Made by a program: the position numbers and the translations under genes. 64,000 nucleotides of DNA from Gammaproteobacteria bacterium (GTDB taxonomy: Bacteria > Pseudomonadota > Gammaproteobacteria > Eutrophobiales > Eutrophobiaceae): contig WLWS01000003.1 in assembly GCA_012103475.1 (NCBI GenBank), positions 124,001 to 188,000 of the forward strand, in the 5' to 3' direction. The notes beneath the pieces are model-generated. The model searched no databases. It had not been told where the DNA came from and worked only from the letters and a program-made list of their open reading frames with translations. This document shows, in pieces, positions 35,319 through 44,149 of the stretch (within the stretch, counting starts at the first letter, position 1; each line of letters starts with the position of its first letter).

Positions 35319-35789
35319 ATGGATAAAATAGTATCTGCCTTTCTATTACTCACAGCGTGTATTGCTTCGGCAACACAGCTCGATATTCGCGACTATGAAG
35401 CTGCTGATGAATGCAACAGTGAATTTGCGCAGGTGAGGGTGACTGTTACAGACGTAGGTGAAGGAGGCATTCTGACGGTTGAGCTTTATAACGATCCGGA
35501 TAACTTTCTAAATAAAAAAGGACGAGAGCGTCGGATTCGAATAGCGGCAGTCAAAGGGGAACAGAGGGTCTGTTTTAATATTGGGCGAGAGGGTACTTTT
35601 GCTGTGGCGGCTTATCACGATGTCGATGGCAATCGTAAACTAAAGAAACGCTGGAACATGATGCCCAAAGAGCCATTTGGTTTATCAAATAACCCGAAAA
35701 TGAAAATGGGTTTCCCGAAGTTTAAAAACTCTGAATTTACTGTTGGAGATAGAGGAGCGGATATTACCATCCATTTGCTCAGACCCTGA
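35319..35789 (+). CDS. Exported DUF2141 protein
   Basis: 156 residues from the ATG at 35319 (a TTG at 35304 only adds five residues). Signal peptide about 1-17 (IVSAFLLLTACIASATQ), then a beta-sandwich-like DUF2141 domain with the family hallmarks GTFAVAAYHDVDGNRKL, PKEPFGLSNNPK and a final DITIHL strand. Two Cys could form a disulfide. The function of DUF2141 is unknown; it is periplasmic or outer-membrane facing. It closes the operon that starts with the HMG-CoA-lyase-type gene and stands just before the TonB receptor. Confidence 0.8.
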   Translation: MDKIVSAFLLLTACIASATQLDIRDYEAADECNSEFAQVRVTVTDVGEGGILTVELYNDPDNFLNKKGRERRIRIAAVKGEQRVCFNIGREGTFAVAAYHDVDGNRKLKKRWNMMPKEPFGLSNNPKMKMGFPKFKNSEFTVGDRGADITIHLLRP

Positions 35790-35815
35790 TATTCAGGTTT
35801 CTGACTCTACGACCT

Positions 35816-35827
35816 ATTGTATACAAC
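35816..35827. promoter_or_regulatory. Palindromic operator-like site 4 (ATTGTATACAAC)
   Basis: One mismatch from the consensus, 27 bp after the DUF2141 stop and about 400 bp before the TonB receptor start. Confidence 0.55.
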
Positions 35828-36080
35828 AAACATTAAAACTTGTGAGCCGGACAGATTTCAACTGTCTTCCGTAGAACCTTCCAATTCGTGTGGTTAAAAT
35901 GGCACGTCTAGTGCCCTGTCCATACTAATGAGCCTGCCCATTCCAATCTGAAAACCCTGTAATCATTATCTTCTCTGTAGAAAACAAAATAGTTGTTCTT
36001 GCCGAACACATTAAAAATTCGCCGCCGTGCGGTTTTATGTAGCGATAAAACAACAGTATTAATTATTTAATGGCGGCAAA

Positions 36081-36092
36081 AATGTATACAAT
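36081..36092. promoter_or_regulatory. Palindromic operator-like site 5 (AATGTATACAAT)
   Basis: One mismatch from the consensus, 265 bp from site 4 and 130 bp before the receptor start; a degenerate TTGTATATTG follows about 14 bp later. The two distant sites could support looping (inferred). Confidence 0.6.
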
Positions 36093-36168
36093 CGTTGTCG
36101 GAGTGTTGTATATTGTCATTGCTCTAGATTTGGAGGGTAAGCAATAACCTCCAGGGGACACACGAAAG

Positions 36169-36225
36169 ATGAACTTGGAAACCATCTGTTCGCAAGAACG
36201 GGATCACCTGCAGCGGGGAAAATGA
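36169..36225 (+). CDS. Possible 18-codon leader peptide overlapping the TonB receptor start
   Basis: ATG at 36169 opens an 18-codon frame (begins MNLETICSQ, ends LQRGK) whose TGA overlaps the ATG of the receptor gene as ATGA. Such 4-base overlaps usually mark translational coupling. The only upstream SD-like element is AGGGG ten bases away, and the frame is short enough to occur by chance, so it is a candidate only. It sits behind a 6-bp hairpin at 36131-36153. Confidence 0.35.
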   Translation: MNLETICSQERDHLQRGK

Positions 36226-38519
36226 ATATGAAAACCTGGCATTACAAAACACTATTACACATTGCAGCACTAAGCATCAGCATGGCCGTTTTTACGACGC
36301 CAGCTCAGGCGGCACTGGAAGAAGTTGTGGTTACGGCACGAAAAAGGACGGAAACACTGCTCGATGCACCTGTCGCTGTTACCGCTTTTACGGCAGACTT
36401 GATTGAAAAGGCCGGTATCAGCAGACCTGAGGATTTTCTGGGACTGGTTCCTAATGTCACTTTCGTGACATCAAATCACCAGGGTGAATTTTTTGTAAAC
36501 ATGCGCGGACAGGCCTCGGTACGATTTGCTGAATCAGCGGTCGCTGTTGTGGTAGACGGTGTGCAATTATCGACGAGTAACGAGTTCAATGGTGATTTTT
36601 TTGACATTGAACAGATTGAGGTTTTGAAAGGCCCGCAAAACTCCCTCTACGGACGAAATGCAACAGCTGGTGCGATTATCGTCAATACCAGAGCACCGAG
36701 TAAAGAATGGGAAGGCACGATTGCCGCGAACTATGGCAATTGGGAGACTTTTAAAATTCAGGGTGGCGTAGGTGGCCCGATTACGGACAACATCAGCATG
36801 CGCTTTTCAGGTTCATTGACTGATACTGATGGCCCATTCACCAATATAATCACCGGTGAAAAAGTTCATCGCTGGAAAAATCAGACCGGTCGCTTGAAGT
36901 TGCGCTGGGAAGGTGCCAACACGACGGCTGACCTGATTGTTGGTGGCAGCCATGGTGTGGGTGGTGGTATCGCTTTTAACGCACAGATTGCTGGTACTAC
37001 TGTTGGCGGGGTTTTTGTCCCTGGACCTGATACCAATGCGGTTCATGACATACCTTTTGTGAACGATGCACCGGGTGGTAACGTGCAGGATAAATTCAAT
37101 ATTTCGCTAAGAGTGGAACATGAGTTTAGAGACATGGTTGTTGAATCGGTTAGTTCCTTTAGTGAAATTAAAGATAATTACCAGGCAAAAGGTCTGCCAT
37201 ACGCTGACTATTCGAGCCCTTTGAATCAGTTTGGTGTATTTGAGGCTGCATTCGGTGATTTGACACAAAAGTGGAAAGATGAAAACAAGGCTTTCATTCA
37301 GGAGTTTCGTTTATCTTCTAACGTAGATGATGCACGCCTGCGCTGGCAGGTGGGTATGTATGTTCAGGATGCGCGCAAACGCCGAACTAATCTGAATGGT
37401 CTGTATACCGGCGGCGGAATCTCCAGTTCACTGGACCCTGTTGTTGACCCGGCAGCGGCAAACCCGACTATCGGCTACGACCGTACCAAGTTCGGTGTTT
37501 TGAACTACTCTCCTTTCGCCAACATCCAGTACGACATTACTGAAGATTTGCAGCTTGATGTTGCGATTCGTTATGAAACGGAAGAGCGTGATGTTGAAAC
37601 GCTGACACCGGATATTCCAAACGTGCCAGGTGGCGCAGCCACTTACAATCAATGTGTGGCGAATACAGGTCGTACCGCAGCAGACTGTACCGACAAGGCG
37701 ACCTTCCACCAGTTTCAGCCTAAAATTACTTTGTCCTACAGTCTCCCTGATGACATAGGCACCCTCTACGGTACTTATGGTAAAGGATTCAAGTCAGGTG
37801 GATTTAACGCAATCGGCACAAGAGACATTCTGGTGAATTCAGCCATCGGTGTCGGTGCGGATCCATCCCTTATCTTTACTCAGGATTCCTACGATAAAGA
37901 AACAACCGATGCCTTTGAAATCGGTGTGAAAACCCGCTGGATGGATGGCAGACTGGCTATTAACGGTGCTGTGTTCTATACCGAGGTCTCCGATGCTCAG
38001 CAGTTTGAGTTCTTTCCGGTTGGTAATATTCAGGCTGTATCAAGAATTGATGAACAGGAAATCAAGGGTTTTGAAGTCGATGCCAGCTTCACCGCTACCG
38101 ACTGGCTGGACCTGTTTATTGGTTACGGTTACACAGATGCTGAGATTACCGAACTCCAGGCACAACCGGCTTTTGAAGGTAATCGAGTTCCCTATATCCA
38201 GAAAGATAACTTCGCCACTGGCTTTCAGGTTAACCGGCCTCTGACTGGCACCCTTGATTTCAATGCACGTCTTGAATACAAGCGCTATGGCAGTGTCTGG
38301 TATGACTCATCCAACCTGCCTGGCTCACGTCGGGATCCGGTTGAACTGGTTGACGCCCGAATCGGTATTTCAACCGACAAGTGGGAACTGTCATTCTGGG
38401 GACGTAACCTCAATAACGAAAAATACTCGAGTGAGTCAGTGCCGCTGCTGTCTTTCCTCAACGTCCCATATAAAGCACGAACCCGTAGTTATGGCATCGA
38501 AGCTCGCTATAACTTCTAA
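36222..38519 (+). CDS. TonB-dependent outer membrane receptor
   Basis: 765 residues: signal peptide 1-30 (cleavage after TTPAQA), a TonB-box-like EEVVVTA at 33-39, plug domain (DAPVAVTAFTADLIEKAGI, VLKGPQNSLYGRNATAGAI, the classic plug end) and a 22-stranded-barrel region ending in the C-terminal aromatic YGIEARYNF signature. It resembles the broad group used by sphingomonads and marine gammaproteobacteria for import of organic ligands rather than a defined siderophore receptor. Two operator-like palindromes upstream link it to the catabolic operons, so import of the island's substrate is likely (inferred). GGGGAA precedes the ATG. Confidence 0.92.
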   Translation: MNMKTWHYKTLLHIAALSISMAVFTTPAQAALEEVVVTARKRTETLLDAPVAVTAFTADLIEKAGISRPEDFLGLVPNVTFVTSNHQGEFFVNMRGQASVRFAESAVAVVVDGVQLSTSNEFNGDFFDIEQIEVLKGPQNSLYGRNATAGAIIVNTRAPSKEWEGTIAANYGNWETFKIQGGVGGPITDNISMRFSGSLTDTDGPFTNIITGEKVHRWKNQTGRLKLRWEGANTTADLIVGGSHGVGGGIAFNAQIAGTTVGGVFVPGPDTNAVHDIPFVNDAPGGNVQDKFNISLRVEHEFRDMVVESVSSFSEIKDNYQAKGLPYADYSSPLNQFGVFEAAFGDLTQKWKDENKAFIQEFRLSSNVDDARLRWQVGMYVQDARKRRTNLNGLYTGGGISSSLDPVVDPAAANPTIGYDRTKFGVLNYSPFANIQYDITEDLQLDVAIRYETEERDVETLTPDIPNVPGGAATYNQCVANTGRTAADCTDKATFHQFQPKITLSYSLPDDIGTLYGTYGKGFKSGGFNAIGTRDILVNSAIGVGADPSLIFTQDSYDKETTDAFEIGVKTRWMDGRLAINGAVFYTEVSDAQQFEFFPVGNIQAVSRIDEQEIKGFEVDASFTATDWLDLFIGYGYTDAEITELQAQPAFEGNRVPYIQKDNFATGFQVNRPLTGTLDFNARLEYKRYGSVWYDSSNLPGSRRDPVELVDARIGISTDKWELSFWGRNLNNEKYSSESVPLLSFLNVPYKARTRSYGIEARYNF

Positions 38520-38543
38520 GGCTCGATTGTAAGAAGAAACAAG

Positions 38544-38579
38544 AAACCCCGACCAGTCTGGTATTGGTCGGGGTTTTTT
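38544..38579 (+). terminator. Intrinsic terminator after the TonB receptor
   Basis: Stem CCCCGACCA / TGGTCGGGG with a 9-base loop, flanked by A3 and T6, 25 bp after the stop codon. Confidence 0.95.
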
Positions 38580-38619
38580 ATTTAGGTACTTTAATTTTTG
38601 ATATGAAAAGGTCGAGACT

Positions 38620-39033
38620 ATGACAATCGAAAATAGTAATTTTCAAGATTCTTTTTATTCTTTGTCTAATGCACTAAAAACCGGGGATCTCGATACCTTT
38701 TATGGACTGATGCACGATGAGGCAAGAATCGTTGATGAGGATATTCCTTTTCTGGGATCCAAAGAGGATTTCAAAAAACATATTGCATGGCATATCAGTG
38801 GAATATGGGAAAATTTCGAATGGAAGCCTCGTCATCCGCGTTTCACTGAAACAGACAATACCGGGGTTGTTGTCGGCTATTCGACTTTCAGAGGTAAACC
38901 GATCGATGCGGGCTATCGTCAGCGGCATATGTTTTTTTCCCAGGGATGGAGCAAATTAGATGGTAAATGGCTAATGATTAACTGGCATCAGAGTACACTT
39001 GACGGCCACGTTATTGGTATATCGCCAGGCTGA
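38620..39033 (+). CDS. SnoaL-like protein 3
   Basis: 137 residues; NTF2-like fold suggested by helical start (YSLSNALKTGDLDTFYGLMHDEARIVDEDIPF), central HIAWHISGIWENFEWKPR and strand-rich second half. It is a clear tandem paralogue of the next gene (shared DED.PF, WH.SG.WE.F.WKPR, GKP.DAGYRQR). These two are more distant from the 24.6-25.4 kb pair. Reaction unknown. Confidence 0.72.
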   Translation: MTIENSNFQDSFYSLSNALKTGDLDTFYGLMHDEARIVDEDIPFLGSKEDFKKHIAWHISGIWENFEWKPRHPRFTETDNTGVVVGYSTFRGKPIDAGYRQRHMFFSQGWSKLDGKWLMINWHQSTLDGHVIGISPG

Positions 39034-39042
39034 TATTGGAGA

Positions 39043-39465
39043 ATGAATGTGAATATAGAAAACTTACAGCAGTTTTTTGAAACACGCTTTGGTGCTTTGT
39101 GGGGTGATGGTGGGCCTGAGCTGATGTTCGACTCAATTCATAGTGAGGCACTGTTGATCGATGAAGATACGCCCTTCATTTTCGACAAGCAGGAGTTCAA
39201 GGAGCAAATGGACTGGCACATGAGTGGCTTGTGGGAACGCTTTGCCTGGAAACCGCGAGATATCTCCTATCTGGTAACAGGAAGTTCAGGACTGATTACC
39301 GGTAATTTTAGTATTCACGGTAAACCGAGAGACGCAGGTTATCGACAGCGCGATGGTATGTTTTCAATGGTCTGTGATTACGATTCGAAACAAAACGAAT
39401 GGCAGCTACTCAAATTTCATATCAACCCGCTGTTCAGCGCGATTCATCATAATTCACCGGGATGA
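39043..39465 (+). CDS. SnoaL-like protein 4
   Basis: 140 residues; paralogue of the gene 9 bp upstream and surely in the same operon. It keeps the DMDWHMSGLWERFAWKPR-like core and GKPRDAGYRQRD. Like its neighbour it probably binds a small hydrophobic ligand, but no catalytic Asp/His pair could be assigned with confidence. It converges on the alpha/beta hydrolase gene ending at 39476. Confidence 0.72.
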   Translation: MNVNIENLQQFFETRFGALWGDGGPELMFDSIHSEALLIDEDTPFIFDKQEFKEQMDWHMSGLWERFAWKPRDISYLVTGSSGLITGNFSIHGKPRDAGYRQRDGMFSMVCDYDSKQNEWQLLKFHINPLFSAIHHNSPG

Positions 39466-39475
39466 GTGACACTGT

Positions 39476-40258
39476 TTAATTGAGTTCAGTGAGGAAGTTC
39501 TGAAGAGCTGCAGCCACCTGCTCTGGCACTTCGTCTGTCTGAAAATTTGAACCACCCAATTCAACGACTTTGGCGTCTGGTCGTCTTTCCTTTGCCCGTT
39601 CAAAAATAGACCAGAGCACATCATCAGGGGAACACATAATCAGCATTGGCGCTTTCACATTGTCATAAAGGCTTGCAAAATCCTGATTCCATATTTGACT
39701 GTAGACTTTGATGTGACCTTCCCAGGCGCGCGCTGTATCGACCATTTCCCTATGCTGTAATTCGAGCGACATGTTTGGACCAATACTCTTTATATAATCC
39801 CACATTTCCATCAAATGCGAGGCATCCGTCTTTGGTTCAAAAGGTTTGGGGTAAATCGTCGCGAATAACTCACACTCCTCGGCGGTCAACACCACCGGTC
39901 CTATCATCATTAGACTGCGCGTTCTGGCAGGCAGCAGGTCTGCGATTTCAATACCAATGCTGGCACCGGTGTGGTGTCCGAAGATATGGAAATTATCTAT
40001 ACCGAGTGAATCTATTGCATCAATCAGCATTTGCGCATATTCGCGCATATCCGGTTGCCCCTCAGGATCGTAAGATCGGCCAAAGCCGGGCGTATCCAGG
40101 GCGTAGATCGGTTCATCGCCGGCGTAGATTTCCATGAATGCTTCAAACATTGCCGAAGAGCTGGCAGTCTGATGCAAACAAATTATCGGTGTGCCTTTGC
40201 CCTCGCGAAAACGAAAATGGATTTGTCCTGCTGCGGTGTCGACGTATGCTTTCTTCAT
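39476..40258 (-). CDS. Alpha/beta hydrolase with His at the nucleophile position, copy 1
   Basis: 260 residues with an alpha/beta hydrolase fold: CLHQTASSS after the first long strand (oxyanion-hole loop, HQ instead of HG), ALDTPGFGRS, then the nucleophile elbow G94-H-H-T-G98, where the usual Ser/Cys/Asp is His96. An acid position lies in MCSPDDVLW and a C-terminal catalytic-His position is not clear (ELGGSNFQTD). It is one of three paralogues in the island with the same elbow. They may be non-hydrolytic (lyase, isomerase or oxygenase-like) or use another residue. Last gene of FAD oxidase - hydrolase 2 - hydrolase 1. Confidence 0.82.
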   Translation of the reverse strand: MKKAYVDTAAGQIHFRFREGKGTPIICLHQTASSSAMFEAFMEIYAGDEPIYALDTPGFGRSYDPEGQPDMREYAQMLIDAIDSLGIDNFHIFGHHTGASIGIEIADLLPARTRSLMMIGPVVLTAEECELFATIYPKPFEPKTDASHLMEMWDYIKSIGPNMSLELQHREMVDTARAWEGHIKVYSQIWNQDFASLYDNVKAPMLIMCSPDDVLWSIFERAKERRPDAKVVELGGSNFQTDEVPEQVAAALQNFLTELN

Positions 40259-40271
40259 TTCTTATCTCGAG

Positions 40272-41069
40272 TTATTGGTTATCGTGCTGGCCCATGAATG
40301 TTTCAATCGCTTTTATCACACCATCAGGATCCTGATCGGGTTCAAAATTCGCTCCGCCGAGTTCTATCGCCTGAGCGTCCGGACGGAGATCTTTCGCACG
40401 TTGAAAAACATCGAACAAAATATCATCAGGCGCGCACATTATTAGCAGGGGGGCTTTGATTTGCTGGTACAGGCTGGTGAAATCCTGATCCCAGACCGCA
40501 GAATAAGCGAGGAAACGGCCGCTGTAAGCGCGAATGCTATCGGCCAGCTCTCGCTGGTGAAGACGCACATCTGAGTCCGCGCCCAATCCCAGTAGATAGT
40601 CCCAGGTTTGTTGAAGGTAGCTGCCGTCAGCATTAGGTGGCAACGCGTATGTTATCTCGCGAAAGGACTCTCGTTCTTCTTTAGTCAATGGCACAGGACC
40701 AATCATCATCAGAGATTTTACCCGTTGTGGGTGCTTATTCTCTATTTCAGCGCCGATACAGACACCTGTGTGATGGCCCAGTAGATGGAAATTATCAATA
40801 CCACAAAAGTTGATCGCTTCGACCAGCCAGTCTGCGAAGTCCAGCATGGAAGGCTTGTCGCCCTGCGGTTCCGGGCTACCACCAAAACCAGGCGTGTCAA
40901 AGGCGTAGAGAGGATTATCAAGTGAAAGTCCCTGCATTACCTCGTGGTACATTACCGAAGAGCTCGCTGTCTGATGAAGGAAGACAATGGGGGTGCCGGT
41001 ACCGGGACGATGGCAAAAGTGGATCTGTCCAAGGCTGGTATCAGCGTATGCTTTTTTTATTGTGCTCAC
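40272..41069 (-). CDS. Alpha/beta hydrolase with His at the nucleophile position, copy 2
   Basis: 265 residues, tandem paralogue of copy 1 (13-bp gap). It has the same landmarks: HQTASSS, AFDTPGFGGS, elbow G98-H-H-T-G102 with His100 in the nucleophile place, and MCAPDDILF followed by a LGGANF segment near the end. The substitution is shared by all three paralogues and so is not a sequencing error. It follows the FAD oxidase gene by 40 bp. Confidence 0.82.
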   Translation of the reverse strand: MSTIKKAYADTSLGQIHFCHRPGTGTPIVFLHQTASSSVMYHEVMQGLSLDNPLYAFDTPGFGGSPEPQGDKPSMLDFADWLVEAINFCGIDNFHLLGHHTGVCIGAEIENKHPQRVKSLMMIGPVPLTKEERESFREITYALPPNADGSYLQQTWDYLLGLGADSDVRLHQRELADSIRAYSGRFLAYSAVWDQDFTSLYQQIKAPLLIMCAPDDILFDVFQRAKDLRPDAQAIELGGANFEPDQDPDGVIKAIETFMGQHDNQ

Positions 41070-41109
41070 CGTCTACTCTCCCACCTGTTATTGTAAGAAG
41101 TGTTAAAAC

Positions 41110-42699
41110 CTAATCGAGGCCAAGAGACCCGGGGTTCATTTTTCGCTCAGGATCGACTACATCTTTTATCCCGTTGAGTAAATTCCAGAGTTCGTCGTTG
41201 TTCATTAATTTCTCGTATTCGTAATACTTTCCGATCTGTAAATGGCAGGCACCAAGCGAATCATACAAATCGCGCAGTTCTTCTCTTAAACCAAGCACAA
41301 GTTTTCGTTTTTCCAAATCTGCTGGAATACCTTTCCACTTATCCGCGAACTCCTCTTCTATCAGGCTCAGTCGGAAAGAGCCTAGTTCGTCCGCCCAGTA
41401 GAAGCTTGGTTCAATAATGAACTCGGTACCTGAAAAGCAGGTCAAATATGAGGTTTTAATCTCGTTCGCCTCAAGGATTTCGCGTTTATCCGCGAGAAAC
41501 TTTTCGGTTGCGGCACCGGCGGCCACAGCTTTGGACAGAGGAAAGAATCCATGCACGGGTATCCAGATTTCACCGCTTGAACCAAGAAGTACTGTTCTGA
41601 CCCCGCCAAAAGGTTGTGCCCTGAACGCTGTCGGAATATTATTTTCTATTTCGACGCCGTTGTAACGCAGACAAATTTCTGCAGCAATCTCCTGATGTTC
41701 ATTTGCAATTACATCGTTTAATGCATCGAAGGTCATGTGCAACGAGTAAAGCACGTTTTTGAGATGAGTCTTGGCACCCATCGCCATTTTTGCAGCTTTG
41801 CCGACGCCTTTCAGGCCACCCTTGCGAGCGACTTTTCCTATTAGGGACAAACCTTCGCTAAAGGTGATTCCCTGTTTTTCAAAACCGGCATTGTAATAAG
41901 GATCGAAACCGTAGCATTCAGACGCTATGCGAAGACGTGACATTTCCACCTGAGCGGCGAGCATATCTGCGAGATGATCAAATTTGAAAGACATACAGGC
42001 AGTCGATTTCGGGGATTGGATCAGGCGTAAGGTCGCTACTGCCTTAATTCCCATCGCGCCGTTGTCAGCAGTGAAAATACCCGTTACATCAGGGCCGAAA
42101 TGTCGGTAGAAGGCGTTGCTGTTGGTATGAGCGGCAGAACCGGTTTGTACAATGTTTCCATCGGCCAGAACCACTTTAAGGCCGAGAGCGCTCTCAGCAA
42201 CAGTGTTATAAATGCCTGAGCCAAGAAACAGGCTGTTTTGCGAAAGAGCGCCACCTATAGTGGCATACATACCTGAAAGCGGGCCGTAATAAGGTGTACG
42301 TAAGCCTTTTTCCTGTAAAGCTTCAAAAAGTTTTTTCCAGGTACAACCACATTCTACTGTGACGAACATATCGTCTTCATTTATCTCAAGAATGTTATCC
42401 ATTCTACGCATATCCACGAGTACGGATTCTGCCTGCGTTGGCGAATAGCCCTGTGTATAGGACATGCCCCCGCCACGAGGCACAATGGCGTAGCCCGCCT
42501 GATTTGCCACAGCGAGAGCTTTAGCCAATTCATCAATGCTAGCTGGCTGGATAACCGCCTCCGCAACTTCGTGTGGCAGGAAACTCAGATCGGTGGAGTA
42601 GTGTTCTCTGGAATCTTTATCGGTTAACACATAGTCGTTGCCCAGAATATTGCTAAGTTGTTCTTCTACTGAACTCATACTACTTGCTGGCTGTGACAT
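41110..42699 (-). CDS. PCMH-type FAD-binding oxidase/dehydrogenase
   Basis: 529 residues: N-terminal FAD_binding_4 domain (IVPRGGGMSYTQGY pyrophosphate loop, ATIGGALSQNS) and a GlcD/VAO-like C-terminal cap ending VDPERKMNPGSLGL. Such enzymes oxidise alcohols, hydroxy acids or phenols with covalent or non-covalent FAD. No His or Cys in an obvious covalent-FAD position is assigned. The ATG at 42699 is preferred: AGGAGA stands six bases upstream and the longer frame (to 42804) runs through operator-like site 6. It leads a minus operon with two alpha/beta hydrolases. Confidence 0.85.
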   Translation of the reverse strand: MSQPASSMSSVEEQLSNILGNDYVLTDKDSREHYSTDLSFLPHEVAEAVIQPASIDELAKALAVANQAGYAIVPRGGGMSYTQGYSPTQAESVLVDMRRMDNILEINEDDMFVTVECGCTWKKLFEALQEKGLRTPYYGPLSGMYATIGGALSQNSLFLGSGIYNTVAESALGLKVVLADGNIVQTGSAAHTNSNAFYRHFGPDVTGIFTADNGAMGIKAVATLRLIQSPKSTACMSFKFDHLADMLAAQVEMSRLRIASECYGFDPYYNAGFEKQGITFSEGLSLIGKVARKGGLKGVGKAAKMAMGAKTHLKNVLYSLHMTFDALNDVIANEHQEIAAEICLRYNGVEIENNIPTAFRAQPFGGVRTVLLGSSGEIWIPVHGFFPLSKAVAAGAATEKFLADKREILEANEIKTSYLTCFSGTEFIIEPSFYWADELGSFRLSLIEEEFADKWKGIPADLEKRKLVLGLREELRDLYDSLGACHLQIGKYYEYEKLMNNDELWNLLNGIKDVVDPERKMNPGSLGLD

Positions 42700-42788
42700 A
42701 CTCGCTCTCCTGAATTTTTTGATCGTTGTTCTCGGTTTACCGTTTTCGAAACGATTATTGTGAATATCTGCAAGGAAGTGTATCCTAA

Positions 42789-42800
42789 ATTGTATACAAT
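42789..42800. promoter_or_regulatory. Palindromic operator-like site 6 (ATTGTATACAAT)
   Basis: Perfect, extending to 14 bp AATTGTATACAATT (42788-42801). It lies in the divergent gap between the FAD oxidase and cupin genes, 35 bp before the cupin start. Confidence 0.68.
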
Positions 42801-42835
42801 TCAATGAAAACAGAAAGAAGAGGGGGATACTTGTA

Positions 42836-43270
42836 ATGAGCGATAAACCAATTACCTGGGGAAAAGTTAAGGTTTACAATGCAGAAGATAGTGATCTTGA
42901 TAATGCACCTGACCTGGAATTTCCTTTCCATCCCGGTTCTCGTTTTCGGGCTGTGAATACCGGAATCAATGAACCTGCCGTACAGATAAACTACGAAGAC
43001 TTTTACAAAGGCATGGATATTCACTGGAGCCTGCCGCACGACGAAGTTCAATACGTAATCTCAGGTACAGCTGAGGTTACTTATCATTTGCCGCCGCTGA
43101 TGCTGGAGTCTGATACGGTGAGTATTGGCCCGGGCTGCATAATTTATCTGCCTAATGCGGCAAGGGTAATCTGGAAGGTCACAAGCGATGAGCCGCTGCG
43201 CCATCTTTGTATCTGCTGGCCGAACCCGAGTTATCCGATTCCCGTTGCGGCAAGTGTCGCCGAGAGCTAA
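42836..43270 (+). CDS. Small cupin protein 1
   Basis: 144 residues with a single cupin barrel: HWSLPHDEVQYVISGTAEVTYHLPP gives the first cupin motif (His, His, Glu-like positions) and VSIGPGCIIYLPN the Gly/Pro turn before the second. It is a paralogue of the cupin at 49501 (shared PHDE..Y..SG.AE and YPIP/YPFP end). Single-domain cupins may be oxygenases, isomerases or binding proteins. Its last four bases overlap the end of the convergent GntR gene. Confidence 0.75.
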   Translation: MSDKPITWGKVKVYNAEDSDLDNAPDLEFPFHPGSRFRAVNTGINEPAVQINYEDFYKGMDIHWSLPHDEVQYVISGTAEVTYHLPPLMLESDTVSIGPGCIIYLPNAARVIWKVTSDEPLRHLCICWPNPSYPIPVAASVAES

Positions 43271-43995
43271 ACCGCTTTAGGCAGATAGCTCTTTAATATG
43301 CCGATGGCCCATTGCATGTGGTTGGAAAAAGCCGCTTCAGCAGCGTGCTGGTCGCCGGACAGGATAGTTTCGTAGACTCTGCGATAACTATCAATATACT
43401 GGTCCCAGTGAGCACCGGGAAGCTTGCCGGCAAGCTGTTTGTTAAAAAAGCTGAAATGCGGTCGCTTGTACATGAAGCCGACGAAATGGTTTCCTGATAT
43501 TTCATTGACGGTGTTATGAAAGTGGTGAATGCCAGCTACAAACTCTGCATCGTGCTTGGAAGCCCAGGCCTGTTCAAGCTTTTTAAAACTGTGTTCTAAT
43601 TTAGCCTTATTGTCCGCCCGTGAGATTTCCAGAGCCGCGAGTCGCACACCCAGAATTAACATGGCTTCGGTGAATTCCATGATATCGATAAGTTCTTTGA
43701 CCGACAATTTTCGAATCCTGGCACCTCTGTTGCGAACGAACTCTATAACTCCTTCACCGACGAGTACCTGCATGGCTTCTCTCACCGGAGCGCGACTGAC
43801 ATTAAATTGTTCAGCCAGATCGCCCGCAATTAATCGCTGGCCGGGTACGAGCGTGCCCTCTTGCACACCTTCAATGATTCTGTCCACCAACTCCTGAACC
43901 AGTGAAAGCTCGGTTTTCAAGCCACTGTCTTTTGCTAAAGGCTGGTTCAAGTTATTGCTCCTGAATGACGTACTGTAAACTCTAGGGGCGCACAT
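43267..43995 (-). CDS. GntR-family regulator with FCD ligand domain (candidate master regulator of the island)
   Basis: 242 residues: winged helix-turn-helix of the GntR family (LVPGQRLIAGDLAEQFNVSRAPVREAMQVLVGEGVIEF, about residues 46-83) and a C-terminal all-helical FCD domain whose Asp/His residues usually bind a metal and a small acid. Operator-like palindromes lie on both sides of the gene (42789 and 44066), the second in its own divergent promoter region, which suggests autoregulation. The TTGTATACAA core agrees with the GT-N2-AC operators of the FadR/FCD subfamily. A repressor released by a pathway intermediate is the usual mode (inferred). Confidence 0.88.
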   Translation of the reverse strand: MCAPRVYSTSFRSNNLNQPLAKDSGLKTELSLVQELVDRIIEGVQEGTLVPGQRLIAGDLAEQFNVSRAPVREAMQVLVGEGVIEFVRNRGARIRKLSVKELIDIMEFTEAMLILGVRLAALEISRADNKAKLEHSFKKLEQAWASKHDAEFVAGIHHFHNTVNEISGNHFVGFMYKRPHFSFFNKQLAGKLPGAHWDQYIDSYRRVYETILSGDQHAAEAAFSNHMQWAIGILKSYLPKAV

Positions 43996-44065
43996 GCTAA
44001 CGGTATGTCGCCATGAAAACTACTGTTTTAGCGGCTCGCCTATATTGCTTGATATGATATACAGA

Positions 44066-44077
44066 ATTGTATACAGT
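44066..44077. promoter_or_regulatory. Palindromic operator-like site 7 (ATTGTATACAGT)
   Basis: One mismatch from the consensus. It lies between the GntR gene (70 bp from its start) and the methyltransferase gene; a partial copy TGATATACAG stands 11 bp to the left. Confidence 0.62.
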
Positions 44078-44149
44078 TTCTAGAAGCACAATACAGATTC
44101 GGAATTTAACGTACATTTATTATATTTCTGTCGCACCAGGAGAAACAAC

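Larger units (their letters stand above)
35790..36168. other. Control region upstream of the TonB receptor
   Basis: A long non-coding stretch with operator-like sites 4 and 5, a degenerate copy TTGTATATTG near 36106, and a leader hairpin TGGAGG/CCTCCA at 36131-36153. No gene of normal size is visible on either strand. Confidence 0.55.
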
